Source of the DNA: Paragordius varius
Lineage: Eukaryota > Nematomorpha
Length of the DNA: 64,000 bases
Direction of reading: 5' to 3'
Assembly: GCA_964247055.1 (NCBI GenBank)
Contig: OZ176051.1
Location: forward strand, 12,710,001-12,774,000
Of this stretch, positions 22,350 through 37,791 are shown one piece after another; within the stretch, counting starts at the first letter, position 1, and every line of letters starts with the position of its first letter. A model generated the notes under the pieces. That model saw only the letters and a program-made list of their open reading frames with translations, was not told where the DNA came from and did no database searches. A program made the position numbers and the translations under genes.

Positions 22350-23650
22350 AAATCTCAAATATCTGGTAACCGCATAATCTTCATCATAGGCAAAATCGGC
22401 CATCTCGATAAATGATCAGCTCTATTTTGAACCCCTTTTTGATGACTTATTTCAAAGTCGTATTCATTTATCATATTAATCCACCTTAGTATTTTAGCAT
22501 TATGTATCTCTTTTAAATTTCGACTATTTATTAACTTTACTAAAGGTAAATGGTCAGTTAATATTATAAATTTTCTACCATATATGAAATTATGAAACTT
22601 TCGTAACGCAAATAATATTGCTTTTAATTCCTTCTCTATAGTGGAATAATTCCTTTCAGCGTTGCTACACTTTTGTGAGGCATACGCTATCGGTAACCTT
22701 TCACTATTAACTTCATGACTTAGAATACATCCATATCCTAAATCTGACGCATCAGTTTCTATTATCAATTTCCTATTCGAATTATATGGTGTTAAAAACA
22801 CTTTTTCGCTTAACAAATTCTTAGCTGCTAACCAGCTTTTCTCATGTTTCTCGGTCCAACACCACGTATTCATACTAGTTAATTCATGTAAGGGGCCGAC
22901 TATCATTTGTAATTTTGGTATAAAGCGTTCATGAAATGTCAAAAAACCTAAAAAACTACGTAACGACTTTTTATCTACCGGCCTTTTTCTTAATTGCTTT
23001 GATTTTGCTTTCACACGGGCTTATACCCTTTTTCGATATTTCAAACCTTAAATAGTTTACTGATTCTGCGCTTATCATTATTTTATCTTGTCTTAATTTA
23101 AATCCGGCCTTATCGAGACGACTTAATACGTTATTTAAATTGTTAATGTGCTCATTTTCCGTCCTAGCAGTCACTAGGACGTCATCTAAATATACGCAAG
23201 TTCCCGGACTTTCAGCCAGCACTTGTTCCATCACTCTTTGGAAGATGATAGGTGCCGTGGCCGGTCCAAACGGCATGCGTTTGTATCTAAAAAAACCTTA
23301 TGTGTTGAGATAGTTAACAATTCTTGACACTCCTCTGCCACTGGCATCTGGAGGTAAGCATCTTTTAAATCAATTTTCGTGATTGTGATACCTTCACCTA
23401 TTTTCGTCACCAACTCATCAAACGTGGGGATTATGTGGGAGTCTTCTTGCAACCACTTATTAATCGTTACCCGAAAATCACTACATATTCTTAATTCGCC
23501 ATTCGGTTTAAGTACATTAACCGTAGGCGTGGCCCATGTCACAGGTGTGGTGTTACGATCAACCGGTTCTAAAATGCCTAACTTTTCTAGCCTCGTCAGC
23601 TCTTTCTCCACCTTTTCTCTTAATGGAAAAGGCACCCTGCGACATGGCCA
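22350..23650 (-). pseudogene. Reverse transcriptase and RNase H region of the Gypsy fossil
   Basis: RT landmarks are LRICSDFR, TKIDLKDAYLQMPV, MPFGPATAPIIFQ and YLDDVLV. RNase H follows with IETDASDLGYG, STIEKELKAILFALRKFH and FIILTDHLPL. The order is that of Ty3/Gypsy pol. Confidence 0.9.
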
Positions 23651-23699
23651 TACTTTCGGGATCGCATTCGCTGCAATTTACAGGGTCCTTATAACACCC

Positions 23700-24910
23700 T
23701 AACTTATTTTCGAATAAATTTTTAAAATTTTCACAAATTCATTCAATTTAAGATAATTAACTTTAACCTGTGGCATCTCAATCTGGAATTTCGCCATCCA
23801 GTCCAGTCCACAGATAAGCGGGGCCATCCCCATCGTTTTGAATAGGACACATATGTCCCCGACCATTTGTTTACCATTTACCTGGACCTTGACACTTGCT
23901 GTCCCCATAGCACTGCGGTATTGTTGTACGATTTTACTGGGGGTGTCGGACTCAGCTTGGGTTTACCGATTTGGTCCCATGTGGCAAAGTTTAATACACT
24001 AATGTCCGAACCGGTATCATAGATAAAGTCTTTTTTTAACCCGTTTATTACTAGTGTTATCAGTAAGGGAGTTAGCGCCTTATGACCCACGTTAACTTCC
24101 TTCAAAAATTGCCTATTGAAGTTGGTCTTTGTCTTTTGGCCACACACATTCTCGCAAAATGGTTTAGCTTTCCGCATTTGTTCCAGGATCGTCTCCAGGC
24201 TGGACACTTGTTGGGTGGGTGTGTGGTGCCGCAATATTTACATGTAGGTTTTATTATTGTTTGTCTATTGGATTTATTATGTTGTAACCGATTGATATTA
24301 TTATTGCTGTTACTGTATCGATTGCTATTATTACTATTATTGTTATTCTGTAATCCAGCCTCAGACTCATGTGCTAGTGCGAGATCTACGATTGTTTCTA
24401 GTGGAACTACCGTTTATCAAAGCATCTGGATACCTGGAAGGATATCCATCTCTAGTTGAGCCTGTCGCAGTCCTCTTACGAATGCATCACGAATACGTTG
24501 TTCTATGGCTTCAGTAAATTGAGCTTCTTCAGCTCCTATCTTGACACGCTCAAGCAATTGGGTAAAACTTTCACCCTCGTTGCGTACCAAACTATAAAAT
24601 TCAAAACGACTTTGGAATTTTGATTTTGTCGGGTTGAATATTTTTTTGCCTGTTTCCGTGATCTCCGCCCATGTGGCGTCTTTTATTTTTTTGGATAGGT
24701 GTTGGTTAATCTTTCGTACTATCATGAATCCGCCATATGCTAGTATCGTTGATTTAAGCGTTCTTTCGGTTACTGGAGTATCCTTTGCCTCGAGTACGTT
24801 GCTAATATACTCGAGGTACTCTTCAAATTTATTATTATCGATTTTTCTATGGCTAAATTCGCAATACTAGTATGAGGAGCTGTGGTGTTCATTGGTTCGT
24901 CTGCCATATC
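23700..24910 (-). pseudogene. Gag, nucleocapsid and protease region of the Gypsy fossil
   Basis: A gag-like stretch (LVRNEGESFTQLLERVK, RIRDAFVRGL) lies at 24417-24725. Cys/His residues of a zinc-knuckle type fall near 24150-24240. A retropepsin-like FIYDTGSDISVL follows near 24000-24030. A gag start ATG is just inside the 5' LTR at about 24907. Confidence 0.75.
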
Positions 24911-24926
24911 TTGTTTTGGCCACCAA

Positions 24927-25020
24927 TAATAACTGGGGACGACAATGTAAAGGTAATGGTAAATAAATTTATTATATATTGTATATCACAAAAACAATGC
25001 TTTATATCATGATCTATCTA

Positions 25021-25061
<41 letters not shown>

Positions 25062-25296
25062 AAGATAATTAGGTTTAATGTATTCACATATATCAAGGTG
25101 AGATGTTTGCTTTTATCCAATTATCTCAAGGTATAATAATAATATTCACAAGTGGTGGGGAGGTTATAATAATATAATAATAGTACACAAATAAATTAAT
25201 AGGTTAATGTACTAATATATAACGGTTGTTTGTGTGGTTAATCTAATCGTGTAATAACAGGTCTATTCAAATTAGCCTGTCAGTTACACTCTAACA
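24927..25296 (-). repeat. 5' LTR of the Gypsy element
   Basis: 370 bp, longer than its partner mainly through a (TA)n tract at about 25023-25060. Just inside it on the - strand is TTGGTGGCCAAAACA, a possible primer-binding site whose TGGTG start would suit a tRNA ending CACCA; the tRNA is not settled. Confidence 0.85.
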
Positions 25297-25301
25297 CCTG
25301 T

Positions 25302-25800
25302 CAAGCATCCTTATAACCAACATTAACCTTTTTAAAAAGATGCATATTAACGCTTGGAATCATTTGTGTATACCTATTAGAGTGATCTAGGTTTGACGGA
25401 AAAATCGTTAAAATTATAAAACCATCCACTTATGTCATGCTGTCTACATTTTTCCTTTGTAAACTGCCACTCATAATTTGGTGCATACCTAATAATATTT
25501 TAAAATTTAAAAATTATTTAATTTTAAACAAGCGTGTCGTCAATTATCCTATTTTGAACCGAAGCACATTTATTGTCTCTTATTCAAAATACATGATATA
25601 TGCATAAATATTAAATGACAGAATTATTAAACAGCAATCCTAGCCCTTCCCGGATCTAAAAAATATATTAACCAACTTATTTTATTTTTTTTAATAAAAA
25701 AACAAAAAAATAAACTCCACTTTGTTACTATATTAATGAATCGAATAAAAAATAATCTTAACTCAATGTGAATATCATTGAGAAAATTATTGATTCTCCT
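25302..25800. other. Intergenic, no feature recognised
   Basis: AT-rich, no coding frame or repeat end that I can support. Confidence 0.4.
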
Positions 25801-25802
25801 CC

Positions 25803-26092
25803 AAATTGAAATTATATGGACAAACCGTAAAAATATAAGGACAAATATTTTTTTCTAAAATGCAACCATACTTTTCTATACCTTGATTTTTTTAAAAATA
25901 ACCCATTATTTTAATTCCAAATTTATAAATTGATATGTATATTGGTAACACAATCATTTACATATTTTACGATCGTTATTAAATGAGTTTAATAATATAA
26001 ATTAAGGTTAAAAAAAGTATACTAGTCTTTTGGAAAATAAAATTCCTTTATGTTTTTACGTTTTGTCCGTTTAATTTTTATTTTTATTGTAA
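25803..26092. mobile_element. Tc1/mariner-like MITE
   Basis: 'aattgaaattatatggacaa' at the left pairs with 'tacgttttgtccgtttaatt' at the right, and 'gcaaccatacttttct' with 'agtatactagtctttt'. Confidence 0.65.
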
Positions 26093-26559
26093 TATCTTAA
26101 ACGGATATTAAACTATCACAAAATTGGGTCCTTTTTTACGCGGGAATCTAAATTTTTATAAATTAAGGTGAATAATTTAGGGCTATACGGCACTTTTAGG
26201 GTCACGGTTGGATTATTACTGATTTACTCTTAGCTGTTATGATGTAACATATAACCGAGTTTGGAAATGGAAATTTTCGACAACTGTTTTGATAAGTTTG
26301 AAATTATTTCTATGTTCTAAAGTATTAAAATTAACATGAGTTTTTATAGGCCCTGTTTGTAGAATGAATGGTAAGGAGATTAAGAAAAATAAAATGCCTA
26401 ATTCATATTTCTATTGAGTTTTATAAAGGTTTTACTCTTAAAAGCGCATATTAGAGCTCGTGAAAGCTATCTTTCACACCTTTTGGAGAGGGGGGCGAAT
26501 TCGAGGAAGTGATTTGAGATTTAATTTTAATTTCTACTCCCGCACACCATATATAATTA

Positions 26560-26845
26560 CAGTGAAAATTAAAATTATACGGACAAACATAAAATTTTTA
26601 AAACAATTTTTTTTTAAAAAACAATCATACTTTTTAAAATTTGATTCATTTAAATAAAACTCATCCTTAAAAGAGTATGCAATAGAGATGTAGTTGGTAT
26701 AATACAATTAATTACATATTTTACAATTTTAACTAAATAGTATTTATATAGTGAAAATTAAATTTTTAAACAGTATGATTGTCTTTTGAAAAAAATATTG
26801 TCTCGATATTTTTACTTTTTGTCCGTATAATTTCGATTTTTACGG
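26560..26845. mobile_element. Tc1/mariner-like MITE, TA-flanked
   Basis: CAGTGAAAATTAAAATTATA at the left and '...gtataatttcgatttttacgg' at the right, each next to TA, with inverted 'caatcatacttttt' and 'agtatgattgtctttt' inside. Confidence 0.7.
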
Positions 26846-27257
26846 TATTTTCAAGTTGAATGGAACTATCTTTATAACATTATCTAAGAAACTAGCTTAA
26901 AACTGTGAACAAGAAGCAAAATGCTAATTCTGTTTACAGGATTGAATATGAGGAAGGGAACAACAAGTAAATATTGGTGTTATATAGCTCCAATTAAAAT
27001 ATCTAATTTAATGGCTATGAATTTTATTTTTTCATTTATATCTCAAAATTATTACTTATAACAATTCTTATTACTTATAACAATTATTATAATTATCATT
27101 GTTATCTATTTATTTTCCAAGTTTATTCTATCTTTTATCAGTTTTTCTCATTCATTCAAAAATGCACGAAATTACCTTAGTATTCCAATTCAATAGGATT
27201 CGTATTTTATTTTATTTCATTTTTACTAATTGATATATATTTATGTATTTCTTTTTT

Positions 27258-30200
27258 AATTATTATTATTATTATATTTTTGGTTAAAATTTTTGATTCT
27301 TTTTTAGATTATTATTATTATTATATTTTTGGTTAAAAATTTTTTTTTGATTCTTTTTTGTTGCTTTACATATTAGTTACTATATATCTTAGTGTTTATT
27401 ATCTATATTATTCTTCTTTATTGTATTTTTGTTTTTTATGAGTGTTTTTTGTAAGGCGTGCAGGCCCCCGGCCAGTCGCTGCACAGAAGTAGGGGCCAAT
27501 AGGGATAAGGAAGGTTGTAGAATGTGTTTTGCCAGTATAAATGTTGGTTCGTTAAAAAGTAAGTTATATGATTTAGTTGAAACTATGAGGGTAAAAAAAG
27601 TAAATTTTTTGTGCATTCAGGAGACCAGATACCGTGGAAATGGTACTAAGACGTTAGAGGGTAATTATAAAATGTTTTATTCAGGTTCTACGGATGGTTA
27701 CTCTGGGGTTGCCATAATAGTGTGCCCAAGATTTGCCAATCAAGTAATTGAGGTTAGACGTGCTGACAGTAGAATCATAAGTGTCGACCTATTGTTAAAT
27801 AAGAGGGTTTTTACTATCTTTAGCGTTTATGCCCCCCAGATAGGTTTAACTAAACCGGAGAAAGATAAATTCTATGATTTGTTAGACGCAGAAATGACTT
27901 CATTAACGAAAGACAGAGAAATTATATTTTGTGGTGATTTCAACGGGCACGTGGGACAAAATAGGAGAGGTTTTGAGCCTTGGCACGGCGGAAAAGGTTA
28001 TGGGGTTATAAATGAAGAAGGAGCTAGTTTATTAAGATTTGCCCAATCTTATAACTTTGCTACAACAAATACTTTTTTTACGAAAAGGGATAGCCACTTA
28101 ATTACCTACGAAAGTGGAAATAAGAAGTCACAAATTGATTATATTCTAGTGCCACGAAAGTCTTTAAAGTTTGTTTTGGACTGCAAAGTGATACCTAACT
28201 TGCAGATTAGCACACAACACAATTTAATTATGTGTAAATATATGACAGATATACCAATAAATGCCAAAAAGCCTAAGCTTATAGCGCCGAAGGTAATTAA
28301 ATGGGATTCTCTAAGAAACAGTAAAGAAAGATTTGTAGAAACGGTAGGCATACTAGACAGGAACAGTGATCCAGAAAGTGTTTGATCTCAGGTGGCAAAA
28401 AAAATAAGAGAGGCGGGAGTTAAGGTGTGCGGAATGAAAGGTGGCAGAAATCAGGTTTATAGAGAGGCATGGCTGAAAGACGAAAAAATAATTCTGAAAT
28501 CGCGAGAGAAAAGAAAAGCTTTTAAAATGTGGAGGTTTACCCACCAAGCAGAAGACAAGGAAAAATATAAAAGGATTAATAAGGAACTTAAAAGGCTTGT
28601 AAGATTGGTCAAAAAAGAAAAGACGGCATCATTATATGAAGAGTTGAACAGTAAGCAAGGTCTAAACAAAGTTTTTAAAATTGCTCGACAAAGACACAGA
28701 AGAAAGCTGGACTTGCCCCCTTACGCGACAGCTATTAAAGATAAAGGCAAATTACTCGTTGAGGAAGCGAAAATATTGAAAAGGTGGAAAGAATATTTCC
28801 AGGATCTTGAATTGGGCGTCAGTGAAACAAGTTTACCCGAAACACCAGATTATAAATCTGCGCATATTGAAAGTATAACAAAAGAAGAAGTCCAGGCTGG
28901 TTTAGAAGAGATGTCAATAAATAAGGCTGCAGGTCCAGACGATATTAACATAAACTGTTGGAAAATATTGTCAGAGAAAGGTATTGAATTTTTAGCGGAT
29001 ATTTTTAATAATGTAGTTACTACAGGTATGATACCAACCGAATGGAAGGAGAGTTTCACTGTTCCCATTTTCAAGGGTAAAGGAGATATTAATGATTGTA
29101 ATAATTACAGAGGGCTAAGATTGATGTCGCATACAATGAAGTTATTTGAGAAAGTACTAGAGAAAAGAATAAGAAAAATGGTTAGTATAGAGGGTAATCA
29201 ATTTGGTTTTATTCCAGGAAAATCCACCATTGATCCAATTCACGCAGTAAGAAGGCTAATCAAGAAGCATATAGAAATGAAAAAGGAGTTGCATGGTATT
29301 TGTATTGATATTGAAAAGGCATTTGACAGAATACCTCGGAGCACAATATGGTGGAGCTTAAGACGGAAAAAGGTCCCTGAAAGTTACATAAAGATTTTAA
29401 AAAGCATGTACGAATCACACCAAACCAAAATTAAAACACACCAGGAAATATCAGGTCCTATTAAAATAAACGAAGGGGTCTATCAGGGGTCTGCAAGCAG
29501 CCCGTTATTATTTATAATATGCATGGACGAAATTTCAAAAGAAGTAGGACAACATGATGGCTGGTATTTTCTTTATGCAGACGACATAAAAGTGCTGTCC
29601 GACGAGTTGCATGAATTAAAAGAATCTGTGGGTAAATGGATTGATGTGTTACGACGATGCGGATTAAAAGTTAACAAAAAGAAAACGGAACTGATAAATT
29701 TTGGCGGGAAAAAACGAGAAATAGAATTAGAAGAAGGGTGGGTATTAAAAGGCCAGGAAGAATGCAAATATTTAGGAACGATATTAGCAGCTGATGGATC
29801 TTTAACACTTGATATTAATTTAAGAATTCGAAATAGTTGGGCAAATTACAAAAAGATCTCAAGTGTTTTGTGCGACAAAAATATTGACTTAAAAGTAAAG
29901 GGTAAGATTTACAGTGCTGTTGTACAACCAACAATGATGTACAACTCACAGACATGGGCAATAAAGAAATCAGAAGAGAGGTACTTTGAGGTTACTGAAA
30001 TGAGAATGCTTAGATTGATGTGCGGTGTAACGAGGAATGACAAGGTGAAGAATGTCTACATAAGAGGAGGCACGGAAATCAAATCGGTAACGCAAAAAAT
30101 GATGGTAAATCGTTTAAGATGGTTTGGACATGTGGAAAGAAGAGATAAAAATTACATTGGTAAAAAGATTGATGATTATATTGTAAAAGGCAAGAGGGGA

Positions 30201-30363
30201 AAAGGGCGCCCTAAAACGCGATGGATAGATACAGTTAAGAGGGACATGGCAAAACTGAACCTAAAACGCGAAGACGCCTTAGACAGGGTTCTATGGCGAA
30301 ATAGTTTACGGATATGACCGCTCGAAAGAGTGATATCATATAATGTAATTATTATTATTATTA
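27258..30363 (+). mobile_element. RTE/Proto2-like LINE, nearly complete
   Basis: The element codes an apurinic-type endonuclease followed by a reverse transcriptase in one frame, has a very short 3' UTR, and ends in an (ATT)n tract (about 30347-30363). That layout fits the RTE group. The C-terminal WFGHVERRD...KGKRGKGRPKTRW block is common to this kind of LINE. The 5' leader is an imperfect tandem pair of about 50 bp (27258-27306 and 27307-27358), each copy starting with an ATT run. No target duplication could be fixed because both flanks are ATT-rich. The 5' end is approximate. Confidence 0.8.
27438..30317 (+). pseudogene. LINE endonuclease-reverse transcriptase, one in-frame stop
   Basis: The frame opens at ATG 27438 and runs to 30317 (about 960 codons), broken only by TGA at 28383-28385; no frameshift is needed. 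Endonuclease landmarks in order are ASINVGSL, CIQETRYRG, FSVYAPQ, FCGDFNGHVG, SQIDYILV and a TQHN where the usual motif is SDH. After the stop, RT landmarks are AAGPDDI, YRGLRLMSHTMKLFEKVLE, FGFIPGKSTID, CIDIEKAFDRIP, QGSASSPLLF and YADD at 29574-29585. The C-terminus carries WFGHVERRD. The protein would nick target DNA and prime cDNA synthesis there. An old copy would carry many breaks, so this one is young or was recently active. Confidence 0.85.
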
Positions 30364-32449
30364 TCTCAAAATAATATCAAAGCTTGAATAAATGGAAATT
30401 CTAGTATATTTACAACAATATTTTTTAATATAACATTATGGCTTTGCATAAAAAATTAAGGTTAAGCCAATTTTATTTTGCCAATCATTTAGTGTGTCAT
30501 TTGATCCGTCTAACAAGTCGGTGAGTAAAAATCCGCTCGGTAGAATTTTGGATTTTTCTCATCACATCACATAGAATCGAATTATCCAGACAGAATGACA
30601 CAAATATTAAACCTGAGGTAAAATTTAAATAAAATTTAAACATTATCATCAAATAAATATGATAATCGAATTTTCGTATAAAAAAGATGAAACCTTATGC
30701 TTGATAATTATTTGCAAAAAACACATCATATATCTGAAAGTGATATTTTGGGTTCTTGATCTTATTAACGCTTTTACAATGTTTCGTCGAAATATACTAC
30801 ATGTAGTTTACTTAATGTAAATTCTAAATATTTCAAATGTAACATTAATAAATTATAAAACAAACTGTTATGACAATGATAAAATATTGTCATTTTAAAT
30901 ACGGTGGGTGGTTATATATAATTCTTTCAGACTCAATATTTTTACTCATAGTTGCTTTAGCTATCGGGGTTATTTTGAACCCCAGCGCGAGTTCAACTAA
31001 AATCTTGCATTCAGCTTTCTAAGGAATGAATCAAAATTTTCTTATAAAATATAATTGTAAAAATCCTCATCCCAGTCTTTTTAGCCGCCTTTTTTTTATT
31101 TTTATAAAAAGCCATAGCAAATGTATCTATATTATGGTTTTAAATTAACTTCAAAACTTTCAAGGACAGTTTACCAGCAGATTTTAAATAATAATTTATT
31201 TTATGATCAGCTGTTTGTTTCAAGGGTTTCAAAACAAGCTTGTTTGAGAATCGTAACTCATTATTATATCATAAATCTCAATTTCGGACTCTATAAGTTA
31301 TTATACGCTTTTATTTTAAGAATGATAGTAGAAAGTAAACCAGAACAAATCTACCCAAAAACGATAGTCAAAAAATGAAAGGATAGAAAAAAATTGCCGC
31401 AATAAATATGATATATTTTTCAAATAGAATTAATTGTGTCCACAAACAGTGTCATTGACATCGTTTGGACAGAGTTAAGACAGTTAATTAAAAGATATAT
31501 TTTAATCATCTCTTCAATACTGATTAATATTTGGTAAATTTAAAGTACACTATCCAAAGTTTTTATAATCATATTTGAAATCTTTTAACGATAATCGCTA
31601 TAAAACTGAATTTTTATGGATAAACGCTAAATTTGGTTAAGATTCTCGCATTTATAAATGATGCCAGGATAATTGAAATTCTGTAAGTTTTTACCGGGTT
31701 TTTTAGCAAAATACTTATTTATGAAAAGGTATCTTTTATTTAATTTTTGAAAAGATTTTCCATCAACATCCACTATTTCGCCCATCTCTCAGATAATATT
31801 AAAATGCCATATGAGAGAAACTGATTATCTTTTCCGCAAAACATTCGTCAATTTTAGCTTAGGATCTCCAAAATAAGCAAATCATCGCCCGTCCGAATCT
31901 GATGCAAAAAAATTTTATCGCGACGTTGAAGCGGGATTTTACAACTCACGTTGCGATTTTCGATTTGTAGTTCATATAAATGTGAGGGACCTTTTTAGTG
32001 ATTTAATCAGTTTTTCTAGTATCGTAAAAGTTTACTGATTGCTATTAGTAATACATTGCGTCTGCCAATTTCAGTTTGAGTTGAGTCATCATCTTGTAAT
32101 TCAGGCATTTTGTTATAGCTCTGTGGTCTACTAGAGCGCCCCTTTTTCAAATAAAAATCATGATTAACTTCATTTTCACAACTCTATGCTATTAATTAAC
32201 TTGAGAAAGCTTTCAAGTTACACTTTACCTCAATTTTTTTATGTTTTTTAAGATGTTTGTTACAAGATCTGGATCTTTCTTAATTTCGGACTCTAGAAGT
32301 TAAAAGGTCTAAAATTTATATGTTCTTTATCTAATACAGTAGAAGAGTGTTCATAAAATTTTTAACAAAGATATTAAAACAGTAATTTGTTTACTTTTTA
32401 TGTGTTAAAAACACTATTAAAGAATAAGCCATATTTATAATTTTTTGAG
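30364..32449. other. Intergenic; only degenerate repeat traces
   Basis: No gene is recognised. Around 30965-31350 there is a trace of the MITE family at 35088-35580 ('ggggttattttgaacccca', then 'tttcggactctataagtt'), too worn to bound. Confidence 0.35.
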
Positions 32450-33298
32450 TGTTTTACGATGATTTTTTCTTAACGCTGTACAGCCTATATACACAGTTTC
32501 CACAAAAATAATGTCAAAATATTATATTTTGATAGAAAATGTTACAGGATTATCATGGTACTATTAGTTTTGGCCTTTACGATTAATTAAGGAAAGTTAA
32601 AATAGACTTTTATAGTAAGAGCTCCTACACAAAAAACCGCAAACTTTGGGCATTTTTAATAACTTTTTTGGTGAAGTTAAATGCTTCATTATAAAAAAAT
32701 CACTTATGAATTTTATAAAAGCCGAAAATATTTATTTGAAATTTTATAGATGTGGGCTTAAGTTGCTCTTCTAAAATGGCCTAATCCTTTTAAAATTAAC
32801 CCAACGCCGAGATTGTGTGAAAATTTTAAATATATGCAAATTTTGACATCAAAGAGAATTTTTCCGAAAAAAGGAATGTTTCGTATATTTGAAATTTGTG
32901 TAAAAGTTGTTGTTTTGTATTAATATGGAAACGTAACAAAAAAGATTATATATAAACACGTTTATTTCAGAATTTTAATTTTAAGATTTTTGCTTTCGAA
33001 TTTGGTAAAATCCGGTTATAAAAAGCAATTTTTCATTTATTATAGCTTTACGAAAGAATTAATCGTAATCTGAGGTGATAGAAATGTCCATTAGTAAATT
33101 ATTTAAAAAAATGCAATATCTTATTGAATTTTCCCGTTTTCATCATGCCTATATGAAGTACGCTTTAAACAAAGTATGCATGAAAAATATTTTTATGCCA
33201 TTATCTATGTAATTTGTCCATTTTAAAAGGGAGAAAATATTTAGGACTTTTGGAGCCCACATCTAAATATTAAAATTTTATAAAAATACTAGCTGGCC
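32450..33298 (+). repeat. Old dispersed repeat, about 850 bp
   Basis: Shared words in the same order with 40690-41600: 'cacaaaaataat / cacaaatatcc', 'ttttttggtgaag', 'ctaaaatgggc'-like and 'ggagcccacat'. No coding and no clear ends. Weaker copies lie at 44470-44850, 52450-52930, 54150-54482 and 56460-56950. Confidence 0.45.
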
Positions 33299-33640
33299 CT
33301 GTCACGCTTCGCTATGAAGTAGTCTCATTCTTAATAATTCGCAATAAATAGAGGTAAGAATAATAATAAATATATTTAATAAATTTTTTTTATTCTTTTA
33401 CGGGTTTTTGCATAGCCTTAAATATTGTTTACTCGAAATCCATATTTAAACTGTCCCTTATTAAAGTTATTATTTAACTATCATTGGTTTTATTTGAAGA
33501 TTTTCGTTTTACGAAATTATGGTTAAAAGTATTATTTTGAAATTGTGTTCACACAGCTGGGATCAATAAAAAGTAAATCATTTATGGTCCTTTTTTAAAG
33601 AAAAGAATGATATCATACGAATTCCCAGAAATGTGTTTAA
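33299..33640 (-). mobile_element. Helitron 3' part
   Basis: On the - strand it ends ATAGCGAAGCGTGACAGGGCCAGCTAG before a T, matching the end of the Helitron at 2251-4347 and its last 300 bp, including 'gatcccagctgtgtgaacac'. The 5' portion is missing or too diverged to see. Confidence 0.7.
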
Positions 33641-33669
33641 CTGAACTCTTATGGCTTCTAGGTTATTTG

Positions 33670-34125
33670 AAAATTCAAAACCATACCCTTTTTTTTATGG
33701 CGTCCCAGTTTTAAACCGGTAGACCCCTACCCATAGACCTATATGGAAAAAGCGCTGAGTTGAATAAAGTATACTTATTTAGCCCGCTAGGCGCTTTATA
33801 CAACAAAAGTTTTTTAAAATTGATAAATTTTTAAAAAACCCTGATTTCAAACTTTTTTGCCGCCATTTTTTTCTAAGAATTTTTTAAATCGCCATAAATA
33901 AATATATATTATAGATAGAAATGTAAATTATTATCTTTAAAAAGCTTCAGATTACATTTTAACTGCCAATGTCCCATTTTAGACTCTAGAAGTCACAAGC
34001 GTAAAAAATTTAAGCTCTATATGTAATGCATGATCACGAGTTTTAAAATCTAAAATTAACTCTTAAAAGAGTTGTTAATTTACAAAATGGAGCTTTGGGA
34101 TATAAAATTACCTCAAAAGATAAAA
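33670..34125. repeat. Diverged MITE of the CCAATACCTTTT family
   Basis: The right part 'gctttgggatataaaattacctcaaaaga' matches the right end at 35088-35580, and a 'gactctagaagt' block lies inside. The left end is uncertain. Confidence 0.4.
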
Positions 34126-34348
34126 AAAATAGTGAGGCGATGAGTATTAATCGGAAAACGTTATAAATTTTTTAAAATATAAAATTTTTTTAGAAACACT
34201 TCTATGGATATATAATTTGGTTGCGCTATTTTATAATGTATCGAATTCCTATATTTATAATGATAAAAATTAAATAATTTAATTTTATTATCATGTCATA
34301 ACTTAGGGTGACTTTCACATGTTTTGTTATTAGTTAGTACTGATACTG

Positions 34349-37791
<3,443 letters not shown>

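Larger units (their letters stand above)
20660..25296 (-). mobile_element. Ty3/Gypsy LTR retrotransposon, young but broken
   Basis: Two LTRs enclose 3.9 kb whose order on the - strand is gag with nucleocapsid, protease, reverse transcriptase, RNase H, integrase: the Ty3/Gypsy order. The element is flanked by a 5-bp duplication CCTGT (20655-20659 and 25297-25301). A G-run polypurine tract lies just inside the 3' LTR. The LTRs differ by a handful of substitutions plus microsatellite length, so the insertion is recent. The coding region is broken in roughly half a dozen places, so it looks like a fossil. The integrase start resembles K02A2.6-like/Mag-type elements; that clade call is tentative. 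Confidence 0.9.

Noticed and set aside
28383-28385. TGA read as a sense codon in the LINE
   Set aside because: The host genes here use standard code and a single stop in a transposon is ordinary decay; nothing supports a changed nuclear code.
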